A stretch of DNA of 64,000 bases from Phragmites australis (taxonomy: Eukaryota > Streptophyta > Magnoliopsida > Poales > Poaceae), in contig NC_084944.1 in the NCBI RefSeq assembly GCF_958298935.1, positions 20,801,679 through 20,865,678 of the forward strand. Direction: 5' to 3'. Positions 1 to 10,659 of the stretch are shown piece by piece. Within the stretch, counting starts at the first letter, position 1. Every line of letters begins with the position of its first letter. Under the pieces are notes generated by a model. It was not told where the DNA came from. It made no database searches and saw only the letters and a list, made by a program, of their open reading frames with translations. Both the position numbers and the translations under genes were made by a program.

Positions 1-891
1 TGGGTCAGCACAAAAGGGGGCTTCTGGGTAGGAGCTTAGCTTGCGTAAAGCCTGGCGGTGAAACCTAGTGGGCAGACACATACTAGATTAGTCTCTGGTT
101 AGTGGAAAGTGTCATACAATGATTCTTGGCGGCACACCACTGGCATGTGTTAAGTGTCTTGCAAACATGACAACATGGAATTCACTGACTCATGGGGAAA
201 GCTGGACAACCTCTGCAGAGTGTAAAACTGTTATAACAACCGTGCTCACGGATATGAGAGACTTGGATCCTCACATGATTAGAGGGTAGATGGTTATGGT
301 TCTGGTACAGGGAGTACTAGATGGATTTGGTTATTGTACAGGGAGTACTAGATGGTTATGGTATGCAAGGTGGGGAGCCTTGTATGCTAGGTGTTGGACT
401 GTTTGGGTTACATTCATTTAATAATTGCTTAATGCTTTTGAGTCCAAATGTGTTTTCATTACTCGCATTTATGCAATTATACCATGTGTTAGCCTATTGT
501 TGATATAAGCCTGCATGTCATTACTTTCCCACACCTGCTGAGTACTCTATGTGCTCACCCTTGCTTTCTCCTACAAAAACATATGCTGCTCAGTGGAAGA
601 CTTTGAAGATTTCCAAGATGACGACCTGGTGTTCTAAGGGGCGTGTCTTCCAGTCGGTGCCTGTGGAGTGTTTGGTCGCCAATGTTTTCGTCCCGCTGCC
701 GTCGTTTAGATGTTGTCGTTTAGTTTAATATTTGAGGTTGTTTAGGTGAAGTCTTTAATTTGAAAGAAGTGAACGTTTATTTAATTAAAGTATTGCTTTT
801 GCTACTTCACCTATGACGTCCTTATGTGTGTTAAACTTCCTGGGCACACATAAGCAGCACTTGGTTTTGTCCGTTAAAACCGGGTGTGACA
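1..891 (+). mobile_element. 3' end of a long LTR (same family as 44735-48234), cut by window edge
   Basis: This stretch is the reverse complement of about 44735-45683, so it is the terminal part of the same long-LTR family in the opposite orientation. It ends in GGGTGTGACA at 891, the mirror of the TGTCACACCC end at 44735. A 37-bp microrepeat with the core GGGAGTACTAGATGG occurs about twice here (290-350) and three times in the other copy. No protein is encoded. The left end lies outside the window, so a solo LTR cannot be told from a complete element. The sequence after 891 is tandem-repeat DNA of the Tat family, so it was probably inserted into Tat copy C. Strand follows the inferred transcription direction of the family. 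Confidence 0.8.
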
Positions 892-1778
892 CCGGGCAAC
901 GGCTAAGGGCCGAGGGAGTCGTGGACCACCTCTCCCGCATGGCCCTTGAATTCGCCTTCGACACGCCGTTGCCAGGCTCCGGACGGAGTACCTCCGGAGC
1001 CGGGTAGCAGCTAAGGGCCGAGGGGGTCGCGAACCACCTCTCCCATCTAGCCTTCTTGTTCGCCTACAACATGTTGTCACTAGGCTTTAGACGGGTCACC
1101 TCCGAAGCTGGGTAGCGGCTAGGAACCCGAAGGGATGTAGTCCATCTTCGAGAGCTTGTCCCCAATAATCCCAACGGGGCCTCGCTAGTCGAAAAGTCCA
1201 AAACAAGATTGGAAAAGGGCCTAGCCAAATGCCAAACCCGAGGAGAACATGACGGCTGGGAATGGCGAAGTCACCAACACCTAGCCCAACCATCCTTAGC
1301 TGCCCTGCATATCTACCATCACCAGAGCCCCAAGGCCACCTCTCTCCAAGATGAAAACGAAGCCGGTTACAATCTATGCAAGGTCTCGGTACCTTGGCCA
1401 TCTGAAAACCAGCCACGCAGAGGGCGAGGAAGTACTGTACGAAGGCACACATACATAGGGTCACCCATTCAAAAGATCCCCTTGCACTCCTATATAGAAT
1501 GGGGCACAAAGAGAGTGATAGTATAGAGATTACTATGAAGGAGATAGACCCTGAAGGTCCATATTATATTATTAGACAACTAGTACATCCGGAGGACGCA
1601 TACAAAGAGCAATGGTACAAAGATTGCTACGAAGGAGATAGACCCCAAAAGAGCAAACCAGGGGGAGAAAGAGTACAAGGTGACTAAGTCAAGCTATGGG
1701 CCCACAGCAAGGCCATAGTTGACCTTGAGACACGAATGTCTCGCGACTTCCCCAAGAGCTCCCTCCAGAAGACCGTCT
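892..1778 (+). mobile_element. Internal non-coding part of Tat-like gypsy copy C
   Basis: From 895 to about 1035 there are roughly one and a half units of a 112-bp repeat (GGCTAAGGGCCGAGGG core). The reverse complement recurs as arrays at 19665-20215 and 32485-32760 in copies A and B. From 1040 to 1778 I see no protein. A short duplicated block (GAAGGAGATAGACCC) occurs near 1538 and 1634. The order repeats, antisense ORF, LTR matches copies A and B in reverse, so copy C is oriented to the + strand. Confidence 0.6.
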
Positions 1779-2168
1779 TCACCTCCTACGGGTCCCGGCT
1801 CCCGAGCTATCGGAGAACGAAGAAGAGTCCGAGGAGGTCGCCGGCAGGGCCTTCTCTCTCGCCTTCCCAGCCTCCTCCATTGTCAAAGGCGTTGTCATCC
1901 CCGCAGACGCCTGCTTCTCCTCGTCGCTCTCTCCCCGCAGGAGATCCCAGTCGATCTCCTCATCTTCATCGGAGATATCGACGATCTCGATGGGTGCGGC
2001 CTCCCGAGCCAAGGGTCAGGCCGGAGCAGCAAGCAGCAGCCTCCCCTGCGGAGATGGAAGCAGCATGGCCACCAGCGCCTCTACCGACGATCGAGACGGT
2101 CTGACTCCTAAAGAAGTTGTTGAGATCATCAACATCTCCGAAGAGGATAAGGAGGAAGACGACGCCAT
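1779..2168 (-). pseudogene. Antisense Ser-rich/acidic ORF of Tat copy C (SIM-like core), one stop
   Basis: An ATG at 2168 (minus) opens a frame beginning MASSSS and rich in Ser and Met. It is broken by an in-frame TGA near 2023, then continues to 1779 through the core IEIVDISDEDEEIDWDLL and a Ser-rich tail, about 129 codons in all. The same ORF is present in copy A (18484-19008) and copy B (31709-32119). It is antisense to the expected gag direction of its element. The core has the hydrophobic-hydrophobic-D-I-S-acidic pattern of SUMO-interacting motifs; that reading is inference. The C-terminal YCISLR block of copies A and B is not visible here. No known domain is recognised. A TATA box lies at 2231-2237. 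Confidence 0.55.
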
Positions 2169-2230
2169 ACTCAAGTCAAGGTTAACTACTCACTCGTAGG
2201 GCTATGAAGAAACCAGCCGGGTGACCCCAG

Positions 2231-2237
2231 CTTTATA
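2231..2237 (-). promoter_or_regulatory. TATA box of antisense ORF, copy C
   Basis: TATAAAG on the minus strand, about 63-69 bp upstream of the ATG at 2168. Position and flanks (TATAAA-GCTGGGG) match those in copy A (18423-18430) and copy B (31647-31654), which supports a retained promoter. Confidence 0.55.
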
Positions 2238-2776
2238 CCCAGGCCAAGCAGCCACATAAGCTCAGGAGATGAAGTGGAGCTGATGCAGCGGTGTCCCCCA
2301 TTGAATGCCTAAGGGGACCATTCCGCCAACACGTGGCAGCATTCCACGAGGAACACCTGATTTTCTCGCACGGACGTCCCGTCACCTTAATAACCCAGAC
2401 TAGTTTCAGTGCATGATAGGGGTGTGGGCACAAGACCCTAAACGACCCCCCGCATTGTCCAGTTAGAATGCGGCAGTGGCACGCCTCATCCTGCCAGGCA
2501 AACGCGTGGGATCCCCCGATCCTACACGTAATCTCTACTCTGGTGACATCAAAAGGCAAGAAGAACCATTACCAAAGAAATCCAGAGCATATCTCCACCG
2601 CCAGTACACCATCAGCCTTGGGCCTCGCCATCGACGCCCCCGGTTTTTGACAAAAAAACATCTTAAGAACGGGGAATTGCCATCGGGCATCCTTGATACC
2701 ATACCAGGCTGGAGTTGGTTTTCCTCTACATCCTCTCCCCCCTTCGAAACATCGGGGCCTGAGAATGAGGGTGTAC
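2238..2776. other. Non-coding segment between antisense ORF promoter and LTR of Tat copy C
   Basis: No protein or repeat array recognised. The last 25 bases are purine-rich (GGGGCCTGAGAATGAGGGTG) and resemble the bases before the 3' LTRs of A and B, so they probably form the polypurine tract of copy C. Confidence 0.45.
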
Positions 2777-2934
2777 TATTGGGGGAAAATAAACCAGCCT
2801 AAGGACAATGGTTGAAGATTACTATCCAGGTCCCTCCAGAGCCTTGATCTCCGGACCCTCAGCTAAAGGCGCAACCTCCGAAGGCATCGGGCTCCTTTGT
2901 GCCACCTCTTCGTACCTACAAAGCCTTCCCACGA

Positions 2935-3120
2935 CTCGGAACCGGCCCGGCCTCCCGAAGCCTCGGCCTCCCGAAGGCTCAGCCTCCCAAAGCCTGGCCT
3001 CCCGAAGCCCGGCCCCCAAAACCTCGGTCTCCCGAAGCCTCGGCCTCTCGAAACCCCGGCCTTCCGGAGTCCTGCCTCTCGAAGCCTTCAGCTCCCAGAG
3101 CCATGCCTCCCGAGGCCCAC
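2935..3120. repeat. Short tandem repeat inside LTR (about 15 bp, CCTCGGCCTCCCGAAG-like)
   Basis: About ten imperfect units of CCTCGGCCTCCCGAAG, read directly. Related degenerate 'CTCCGGAAG/CTGGGGCTC' units occur in the LTRs of copies A (10330-10450, 27910-28050) and B (44340-44480), so the array is a family trait of the LTR U3 region. Confidence 0.6.
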
Positions 3121-3488
3121 GTCTCTGGCTTCTCAGAGGCTACAGGGTGAGTCATCAGGTCTCAGGAAAGATCTACCAGGAGAGGGAGCCCCAGTCATAC
3201 TTTTCCTGCAAGGAAGTGACCGGCATTAAATACCTAGGTTGGCGGACGCCGCTCTGACACCCCGGCGTCATGAAAGCTATCCTGACACCCCCTGATAGTG
3301 CGGCGCCGGGCCGCGATTGGCAACCGACTGTCGCCCTTCAGGGGGCAGGCACCACGATAGTTACTACAGTTGATATTTATCTCCCAAGTAGGGTAGAAAG
3401 TAGTTATCCGGGATAAGGCCTAGTAATTCGATCAAATTCCAGATATTTGTACATTGTGATAACTTGTACGCCAAGCTACACATGGCCC

Positions 3489-3496
3489 TATAAATA
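3489..3496 (+). promoter_or_regulatory. LTR TATA box (TATAAATA)
   Basis: TATAAATA in the context GCCCTATAAATAGGAGCCC, a classic plant retrotransposon promoter. The counterparts in A and B read CTATAAAT on the minus strand near 27470 and 43995. Confidence 0.6.
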
Positions 3497-3824
3497 GGAG
3501 CCCTGGTTGCCTGGGCAAAAGGGATGAGAGAAAGAAGAAGAAAGAAAGAGGGACACACAAAAGGAGGAACGGAGGAAGAACAGGGATAGGAACTCCTCTT
3601 GTAACCAGTTGATACACACCATAACCAAAAGCACAGGACATAGGGCTGTTATCCGACCAGGAGGCCCGAACCTGGTAAAATCTCTTGTGTTCTTAGGTCC
3701 ATCACAGACACACCCCTTCTCTCGCTCTCTCCTCTCAGCCCACCGCGGTCTCTAAGATTGAGTCTCCTCCTTAGAAGAAACTCTCGTCGTACTTGCTGGG
3801 GCAAGACGAACTCTTGCTCCAACA

Positions 3825-4030
3825 GTGCGCCATCCGTGGGGAGGGGAAAACACAGGGGGGCGAAGACCCCAAGTCACGCTGTGATACTCCCCCCAAATCG
3901 ATCCATTTTTTCTACCATCAATACATTCGTGGTGTTCCTTCCTCTCAAACTTCGTCTCCAAGCTTGAGTCTCCTCCTTAAAAGAAACTCTCACCGTACTT
4001 GCTAGTACAAGACGAACTCTTGCTCCAACA
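3825..4030 (+). mobile_element. Primer-binding leader plus duplicated LTR tail (internally deleted Tat remnant)
   Basis: 3826-3841 reads TGCGCCATCCGTGGGG, close to the TGGCGCC-type primer site of Tat-lineage gypsy elements. About 100 bp later the last part of the LTR recurs: 3966-4030 repeats 3760-3824 with a few changes and again ends GCTCCAACA. The simplest reading is an LTR, its leader, a large internal deletion, and the stump of a second LTR. Confidence 0.6.
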
Positions 4031-5878
4031 GTGATCTCCTCCTGTAATCATAGGATCAATTGGCTCTAAAAAAATAGTGATGGTTGATTTGTTTTGTTGT
4101 TAAATAGAATCCCAAGTTCCTAACTCCTGCTGTTGACACTTCATATCTGATTGCGACAAGTTGCTTCTTTTGTTTTGTGCTAGCACTATACATGCTTGAT
4201 TAGTAGAGATGGTTAGTAGAGCGTATTGGCAATCACTTTAGTTTAATCTGAAACACTCATGTTTTATCATTGCCAGCTGAAAATTCAGACACTAAAGCTC
4301 TTCCTCCTGTAATTTTCAGGGGCTCACAGCAGCTTTTCTGTTCCGGTTGCTTGAATTTTCTCATCTATCCATCCGGTACAACGTCGGTATGCAATTGTCT
4401 GCATTGGCGAGCCTTTTTCTTAATTGCTGGCATATAACACTGGAAACCAAAGCATTCAATTAAATCACTAATGATGCAATTGTGTTCTAAAGGAGCCATC
4501 TACCTGTTTGGTGTTTAGAGTCAGTTGCCATATTCATTATGCGATCATGAGTGATAACAAAGGCTGTGTCAATTATGTGGATTAGGAGATGCTACTCTTT
4601 CTTTTAGAGTCTCAAAGCCTAGAAATTTTTGTAGATAATAAATGATTTCATTTTTTTCCCAATTATGCCATAAAGCCTTGATTAGTTCAATCAAATTTCA
4701 GTTGAACATGCTTCCAGTGTACTGCTTCGATTTGTCTGTCTTAAGATTGATAATTATTTACCATGTCAACTGATTATCAAGTCATCCAATAATTGGATAG
4801 TTGTAGAAGTCTTATAGAAATGCTATCTCTAATTGATAAAATAAATCTTGGTACGTGTGCCTTTAATCCAATTGCCATGTTTTTCAATGTTACCGGGTTA
4901 TTACACCCTTGGTTATGGAACTTCTTTTAAATTGTACACCATATATCTTTTTCTTTAAAATTGTGCCCTCATTAGGCTACCCAAACATCATAATAATCTA
5001 GGCTTAATGATTGGTGGATTCCATGCTTAAGAACATGAAAGGATGTTCCTGACTGCAAGCTGTTATGCTGCATATGTACTGAAGATGATGCTTGTCCTTT
5101 CATGAATAACCGTTCTTTTGGGGAATGGTTGCTGCAAGTAGAAAATGTGATTACTAGAGATGGTTGAGAAAATGAAAGTTGAAAGAGTTTCATTGGCAAC
5201 TGAATATTACCTCATAAAAGTTGTATACATGATTTGTCCTTTGATCCCTGTGTGTCCTCTATTCCGTACGAAAACTCAAGAATTTAGTTTCAACTCATGC
5301 ATGGAATTTGGGTGCAACATGCTACTAACTCTTGTTGCTGCTGTTTTGGTGAGATGGAAAATTAAAACCCTAAAACCTGTTATTGCCATAATCCAACTGT
5401 TTTGGTGTTTCTGGGAGTGTGTAGCAAAGTAGAGTTAAAAATAGTATGCTCCCTGTTTACAAATTGCAAATTCAAAAGGAAATTATGCTCTATTTTTCAT
5501 TTCTTGGTAGTTGGCATGTGTTTTACTGTTGGACTTCACTGGTTCAGCAGATCACAGGGAAATCATGTTGGTTTAGGCCTCCCTATCCGGTCCCTAGGAT
5601 GCTTACATTTACTTTTTAGATGATTTTCTATAGCTTCCTGTAATGAAGTGTTGTGGTTACTTTATAAGATGTTTCCTGCTCAAAGTTGCTTTTGTTGATC
5701 ATTTCTTTACTTTATGGTTTTTCTTATCATACTTAAGTTGTCTTTCTCCAATAAATTTTATAGTGCAAAGCATATTGGGAATTTACAACATTGTTGTTTA
5801 CCTCGGAGATGGCATCTTTGAAATGAGACGCATGTCGCACTCCATTCCAAGACCTAACCAACACGAGCAATACAGTTA
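4031..5878. other. AT-rich stretch with no recognised gene
   Basis: About 1.85 kb of AT-rich DNA between the Tat copy C stump and the first Helitron coding sequence. Open frames are short and none resembles a protein I know. It could be non-coding Helitron 5' sequence, a captured intron, or older host DNA. I could not place the Helitron 5' end (TC dinucleotide) with confidence. Confidence 0.4.
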
Positions 5879-7540
5879 ATGTTAAACTACTACTATCTAA
5901 AGGTCCTGCTTGATACTCCACAGCTAAATAAATGTTATTTTATTGACGGCATCAACATTAGCAATGTTGGTGAATCCACAATATCCAGTGTACAGCCACC
6001 ACTCACAAATTCCAAAGAACGTAAGAGGCAAAGGGATAGGGAACGGTATGCGCAACAGAAAAATGAAATACTAAAAAAGCGTCATGAAGCCCGTCAGCAA
6101 AAGAAAGCTGCGTCGACCCTTGTAAATCTTGAATAACATCGGTCGGGTACTTTTAAGAATGGTCAAATGGGACTAGGGCAACCAGCGCTCCCTGAATACA
6201 CCCCATCTGCAAAAGGTATCACATCCACACAAATCACCTTATTACATGCAAGCATAACCTTTACCGGTCTAATTCAGTGGTTCACATTGTGTCTGTAGCG
6301 TGCTCCAATGATATTGTGCAGTCCTCTTCGACAAACTCAACACTTTTAGAGCATTCCGAAACATGCAACAAGGAAAATATGAATCCTGGCGATAGTACTA
6401 ATTGGTTGCGCAGAAATGATATGTACCAGTGGCAAGAAAACATCATGATCAATACTCAGGCAACAAATCCCCCTACTCCATTGCTAGGTAAAACGAATAG
6501 ATATTTAATGCCATCTTACAATATTACCAATCAAAAATGTAAAAATGGCATCTTCCTTGTTTTAAAAGATAAAATATGAAACCACGTGTTTACACTTCAT
6601 GTATAGTTTTTGAAGTTCTGTGCAGTCCATGTTTAAAGATAAAAATGGGGTCTATAGTTTATATTTGCTTATATATCTGTTTTGACTATGATTTAAGTTT
6701 CAGTATGAGATCAGGAACTGTTGTCTAAAGTTTTGTTGAAAATTGAACTCGATGCAGGTGACTTCACACCACCATCTAGAGTGTTTACTGGCTGAGACAA
6801 CATCATGGACTTGACTCAGACTCCAAATAGCTCTACCCGGTACCTTGTACAATTATGTGCTACTCTCTCCACCTATTACTCTATACCAAACACCTGTACC
6901 CCTTATTACTCCACATGCATGCTTGTAATTATGCTATCTTGTCAGGAGAGCAAAGGCAATCACGACGTGATCATGAAACTACTCCCAGAAAAGAGTTAAC
7001 AATTGAGCAAATCGAAGTAAGGTGTGCAAGCGGTTGGGCACATTATGCAAATATGACACCCGAGTAGAGGCAAGCAATACGAGATCATCAAAATGCGCAA
7101 AATGCATTGCGACACAACACCCCAAATCAGGCATCAATTGAAGGAAGGCGTGCACAACGGATGGTGCATTATGTAAATATGATACTCGAGAAGAAGCAGG
7201 CAAAGAAAGAACGCGGTAGCGCACACCACTTGCTGCGACATAATACTCGAAGTCAAGATTCCATCGCAATGGAGAACCCTATGTATATCCTATCGGTTGG
7301 ATCTGTAATCACTAGTGATTGGGCCATTCCTGCAGTCAAAGGCTCTCATGTGCACATCTAGTCTGGTTCAGAGCAGATACCGGATGTTGAGATCCAGGAG
7401 ATGAATGGCAATCAAAGATCACGTAGACAACGTGTAACACCCAGAGAAAGGCAAGCATTGCTAGCTCGTCGTAATGAAATCTTTGCAATTAGACAGGATA
7501 AGAAAGCTTCTACCTCGGAGGAAGAAATCCAACCATAAGT
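5879..7540 (+). pseudogene. Helitron Rep-helicase, N-terminal basic region (degenerate)
   Basis: Separate short frames encode basic blocks typical of the N-terminus of plant Helitron proteins: SKERKRQRDRERYAQQ near 6020, repeated HYxNMxxExxQAxR blocks near 7040-7200, and RQRVTPRERQALLARR near 7420. The repeated block with ...RHNTxxQxSI... occurs twice (about 7110 and 7240). Reading continues across several stops and probable introns or gaps, so exon limits cannot be set. This region precedes the Helitron-like N domain at 7986 in the correct order and strand. No single intact frame remains. Assignment rests on order and composition, not on a catalytic motif. Confidence 0.55.
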
Positions 7541-7857
7541 TCACAAGCCACCAATGGTATAGAGCCTCCAACACAATCAGTCGTCATTAACAACGGTTAT
7601 GTTCGTACCTGTATTCAGCTTTTTCCAAATTCCAATATAAAATATAGACCCTAATGTACAGTACTCGTGTTGTATTGACAGAAAATACCTCTCTAACCCC
7701 TCAAACTACCAACACCGCAGTGCCTCCAACACAGTCACTAGTTACCGATGACGGTAATTTTATTGATTGTGTTTATTTTATTTATATTGCAAAATACAAT
7801 CAGGACCAACATATACTTATACAAATCTGTATGAGGTGACAAGTGATGATGATGACA
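7541..7857. other. Spacer within degenerate Helitron gene, probably intronic
   Basis: AT-rich, with short frames only. It lies between two Helitron coding blocks and may contain intron sequence. Confidence 0.35.
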
Positions 7858-8925
7858 TCATATTCGAAGAGGACTCTAAATAGGAGGACTACATGTTCGC
7901 TGGTATAGGTGCTTTTGACATTGTTTCCTCACTTGTCAATATCTTGTGGAGCCTTATCTAACTCCTTGACACTAAATAGCTTCAAATGGGGAGAGTGACA
8001 AGGATGTCAAATTCAATGAAGTTGACGATGCTGATGCTTCTTTCTCTAGCGTACCCGATCCATACGACCATGTGTAATATACCCCCAACCACGCACATGC
8101 TGAAGCCTGTTCAAAACTGCAAATTTTGCAGCATGAAGAAGTTCGAGCATGAGATGAAGGGGTTCTGCTGTCGGAATGGAAAGATTAATTTGTCCACCCT
8201 ACATACACCATCTGAGCTCATAAGGCTCTGGTCAAGCACAGATGCTGATGCTAGGCATTTTCGTGAGAGTATAAGGTTTTTCAACAGTCATTTCTCGTTC
8301 ACCTCACTTTACTGTCTCCTTGATAGTGAGACCACTGATATGAAAAAAAGTGGTATTTATATGATACGTCCCCACGGCCAAATGTACCACAACATACGGT
8401 CGTTTGGTAGAGATGGTTCGGAACCCAAGCATTTGGAACTTTACTTCTATGATGATGATCCCAGTCTAGAGCACCGGTATTGCCGCTGCCGCCGAGAGGA
8501 GTACCAGCAAGAAAAGGAAGTCATTGCAATGCTAGTTGGCATACTTCGTGGCAACCCATACTCTGAACACCTCAGGAGTATGGGACACGTTGAAGACCTC
8601 GATGACTACCATGCGACACTGAAACTTGACCATAGGTTGGACTAGAGAACATATAACGTGCCAGCCACCTCAGAGGTGGCCGCTGTGTGGGTCGAGGGGA
8701 GCGAACGGTGAAGGAACTTCAAGAATAGCGTTATCATGTAGGGGAGGAATAAGCAAATATATGGCAGCATCTAGTCATATCATGGATGCTATGATGATCT
8801 GTCATAACCTCTCTTCTTCCCTAGAGGCGAACTCGGCTGGCATCTTGATATCCCAAAGGTTGGTGTGTCCATGGATGTGTTGAGGGCGGCTCGTGCAGCT
8901 CGTGATGATAATCAGGGGGACCCAG
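7858..8925 (+). pseudogene. Helitron Rep-helicase, Helitron-like N domain exon
   Basis: An acidic run (SDDDDIIFEEDS) and EDYMFAG near 7858-7900 lead, after a gap, into a long frame at 7986-8645. That frame carries the Helitron-like N-domain signature: CKFCSMKKFEHEMKGFCC (Cys pairs), then ARHFRES, YHNIRSFG, LELYFYDDDPSLEHRY and GNPYSEHLRSMGHVEDLDDY. After a TAG at about 8643 (expected Gln, CAG to TAG) homology continues as VPATSEVAAVWVEGSER, SYHGCYDDLS and PLFFPRGELGWHLDIPKV, with further stops, to 8925. This block belongs to Rep-helicase proteins of autonomous Helitrons, which transpose by rolling-circle replication. Decay rules out function. The coding region resumes after an intron at 8926-9022. 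Confidence 0.85.
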
Positions 8926-9022
8926 GTTAGTGTTCTATTTAAATGATGTTTGGAACGTCAATTGTTGTTGTTGTATTCATTTAGTTCTAGCACTAACTTT
9001 TAACGTCATATTCCGAGTGCAG
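8926..9022 (+). other. Intron in the Helitron gene (97 bp, GT-AG)
   Basis: Protein homology stops at GACCCAG (8925) and resumes in a compatible frame at 9023 (DSNGSRCVSVRDYYCYKFQIRPG). The gap starts GTTAGTG, is T-rich before its 3' end and ends GAGTGCAG, which is a typical plant intron. Splicing is inferred from sequence only. Confidence 0.6.
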
Positions 9023-9773
9023 ATTCGAATGGGAGTCGATGCGTGTCCGTGAGGGATTACTACTGCTACAAGTTCCAGATACGGCCAGGGATATTCAATC
9101 CAATATTGTTTGGCAAGCATCTTTTTCAGTAGTTCGCAATCGATACATACATCAAGATTGAGAGCTCACGGCTGGACTACATATGGGCTCATCAGAAGGA
9201 GTTAAGGATGGACTTGTACCAAGGCATGGTGGACAACATCCATGCCGGGGAGGGTAGAGCAGACGCTGTCGGCAAACGGACTTTGCTGGCTACCATTTGT
9301 CGGAGGACATCGGGATAAGAGGCGTCGGTACATGGATGATATGGCTTGAGTGCAGAAGTATGGGAAGCTGGATGTCTTCCTCACAATGACATGCGACCCA
9401 AACTGGGAAGAGATCATGCGCGAGCTCTACCCTGTACAGATACCCCAAGATCGTCCGGATCTCGTTGTGCGTGTTTTTAGGGTGAAGCTAGAGGAATTAA
9501 AGAAGCAGTTGATTGATAACCACATGCTTGGCAAGGTGAAGGCCTATGTCTACATGGTGGAGTTCCAGAACAGGGGTCTACTGCATGCCTACTTCCTGGT
9601 CATCATGCAGGGGCGATGCAAGCTCACATGTCCTGAGCAGTATGACTGTATCATCTCTGCCAAGCTCCCGGACAAGCGTAAGTACCCAGAGCTATACAAG
9701 ATGGTCATCAACCATATGATGCATGGCCCTTGTGGTGTGCTGAACCGCGATTGTCCATGCATAAAGGACCGTC
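9023..9773 (+). pseudogene. Helitron Rep (HUH endonuclease) part, split by Tat element A
   Basis: Reads DSNGSRCVSVRDYYCY, IKIESSRLDYIWAHQKELR, then, after a frameshift near 9300, a 9350-9773 frame with KYGKLDVFLTMTCDPNWEEI and the HUH block RGLLHAYFLVIM at about 9572-9607. The catalytic pair is normally His-x-His; here the second His is Tyr (codon 9590-9592), which should abolish metal binding. It continues through PDKRKYPELY and CGVLNRDCPCIKD to 9773, where the 3' LTR of Tat element A begins. The same codon series resumes at 28110 (RSSCKNLYPWAFNVTNLEGK). CCGTC at 9769-9773 is the left copy of the target duplication. Confidence 0.85.
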
Positions 9774-10512
9774 TGTTGGCGAAAGAAGATGTCTTCCACG
9801 AACAAGGTGCGGCGTGAGCACACTCACATGAATGGCTCAAGCTTGGAGATGAAGTGGAGAGGAAGGATCACCAAAATGTATTAATAGTAAAAAAGATTGG
9901 TCCCCTTGGACTGGTGGCCAAGGATCTGTATTTAGAGTGCCATTCAGGGAGTAATGTACAAGCGTACCCTTACAAAGATAACCATACTTAGTTACCGCAA
10001 TACCACAAGGACCTAGGGCTGGTTAAATCACCCAGTCCGGGTCTAGGTAGAATACTTTTATCCCTACTTACAAGATATTATCTACTATGGAAAATACATT
10101 GGTGCAAGCAACTCTAAGTGTGCGATACTAAGCCGGTCATCAATTGCGGCACAGCGTCGCACTGTCCAGGGTGTCAGGATGGCCTCCATTTGCACTGGGA
10201 TGTCAGGATGGCCTCCACTTGTACCGGCATTAACTGTCGGTCAGTTCGTGTCAGGCCGATCACAATGGGTGTCCTCCTTTTCCTGATATTATCTTCGAAG
10301 GCTTGTTGCTTCCTTCAGGCTTTGGGAAGACCACCCAGGCTCCGGAGGACTTGGGCTCTGGGAGACTGGGCTCTGGAAGGTTGGCGCTCTGGAGGGGTCC
10401 ACAGTCTCCGAAGGCCGAGCTTTCTACTGAGGGTCCAAAGCCCACATGCTCCGGAGGTGCCATCGATAGCGATCCTTAACTAATGTATGTAGGCTGGGGT
10501 ATTCCCCCAAAA
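9774..10512 (-). mobile_element. 3' LTR of Tat element A
   Basis: Runs from TGTTGGCGAAAGAAG to GGGGTATTCCCCCAAAA in + strand terms. The opposite LTR ends CCCCCAACA, so the terminal CA has mutated here. A purine-rich tract precedes it on the minus strand (10513-10530). About 739 bp against 798 bp for the partner; the difference is mainly in the CAGGATGGCCTCCACTTG repeats (two units here, about four in the partner). Confidence 0.8.
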
Positions 10513-10659
10513 GTACCCCATTCTCCACTGGCCCCGAGGTATGAAGGGGTGAGCGGATGCAGAAGGAACTAACCCTAGCTTAGCATTCTAGTCAGGGTAT
10601 CCTAACATGATTCCCTATGATCTGCTCAGTGATTTTCTGCGTCGAGGCCCGATAGAGGT

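Larger units (their letters stand above)
2777..3824 (+). mobile_element. LTR of Tat-like gypsy copy C
   Basis: Starts TATTGGGGGAAAATA (a decayed TGTTGGGGGAAA, as in A and B read on the minus strand) and ends GCTCCAACA at 3824, giving the TGTTGG...CCAACA frame of this family. A TATA box sits at 3489-3496. From about 2935 to 3120 it holds a short degenerate repeat of roughly 15 bp (CCTCGGCCTCCCGAAG type, about ten units) that opens several spurious reading frames. It is preceded by a purine tract, as a 3' LTR should be, yet is followed by a primer-binding-like sequence, as a 5' LTR should be. This suggests a shared LTR between two tandem or recombined copies. Confidence 0.7.

Noticed and set aside
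4031..5878. Possible captured host gene fragment in the AT-rich stretch before the Helitron
   Set aside because: Short frames only, with no exon-like homology or consistent splice signals that I could defend.
7986..8645. 219-codon frame as a stand-alone gene with its own start
   Set aside because: The first 30 or so residues are out of frame with Helitron homology; the rest is the Helitron N domain, so it is an exon of a larger broken gene.
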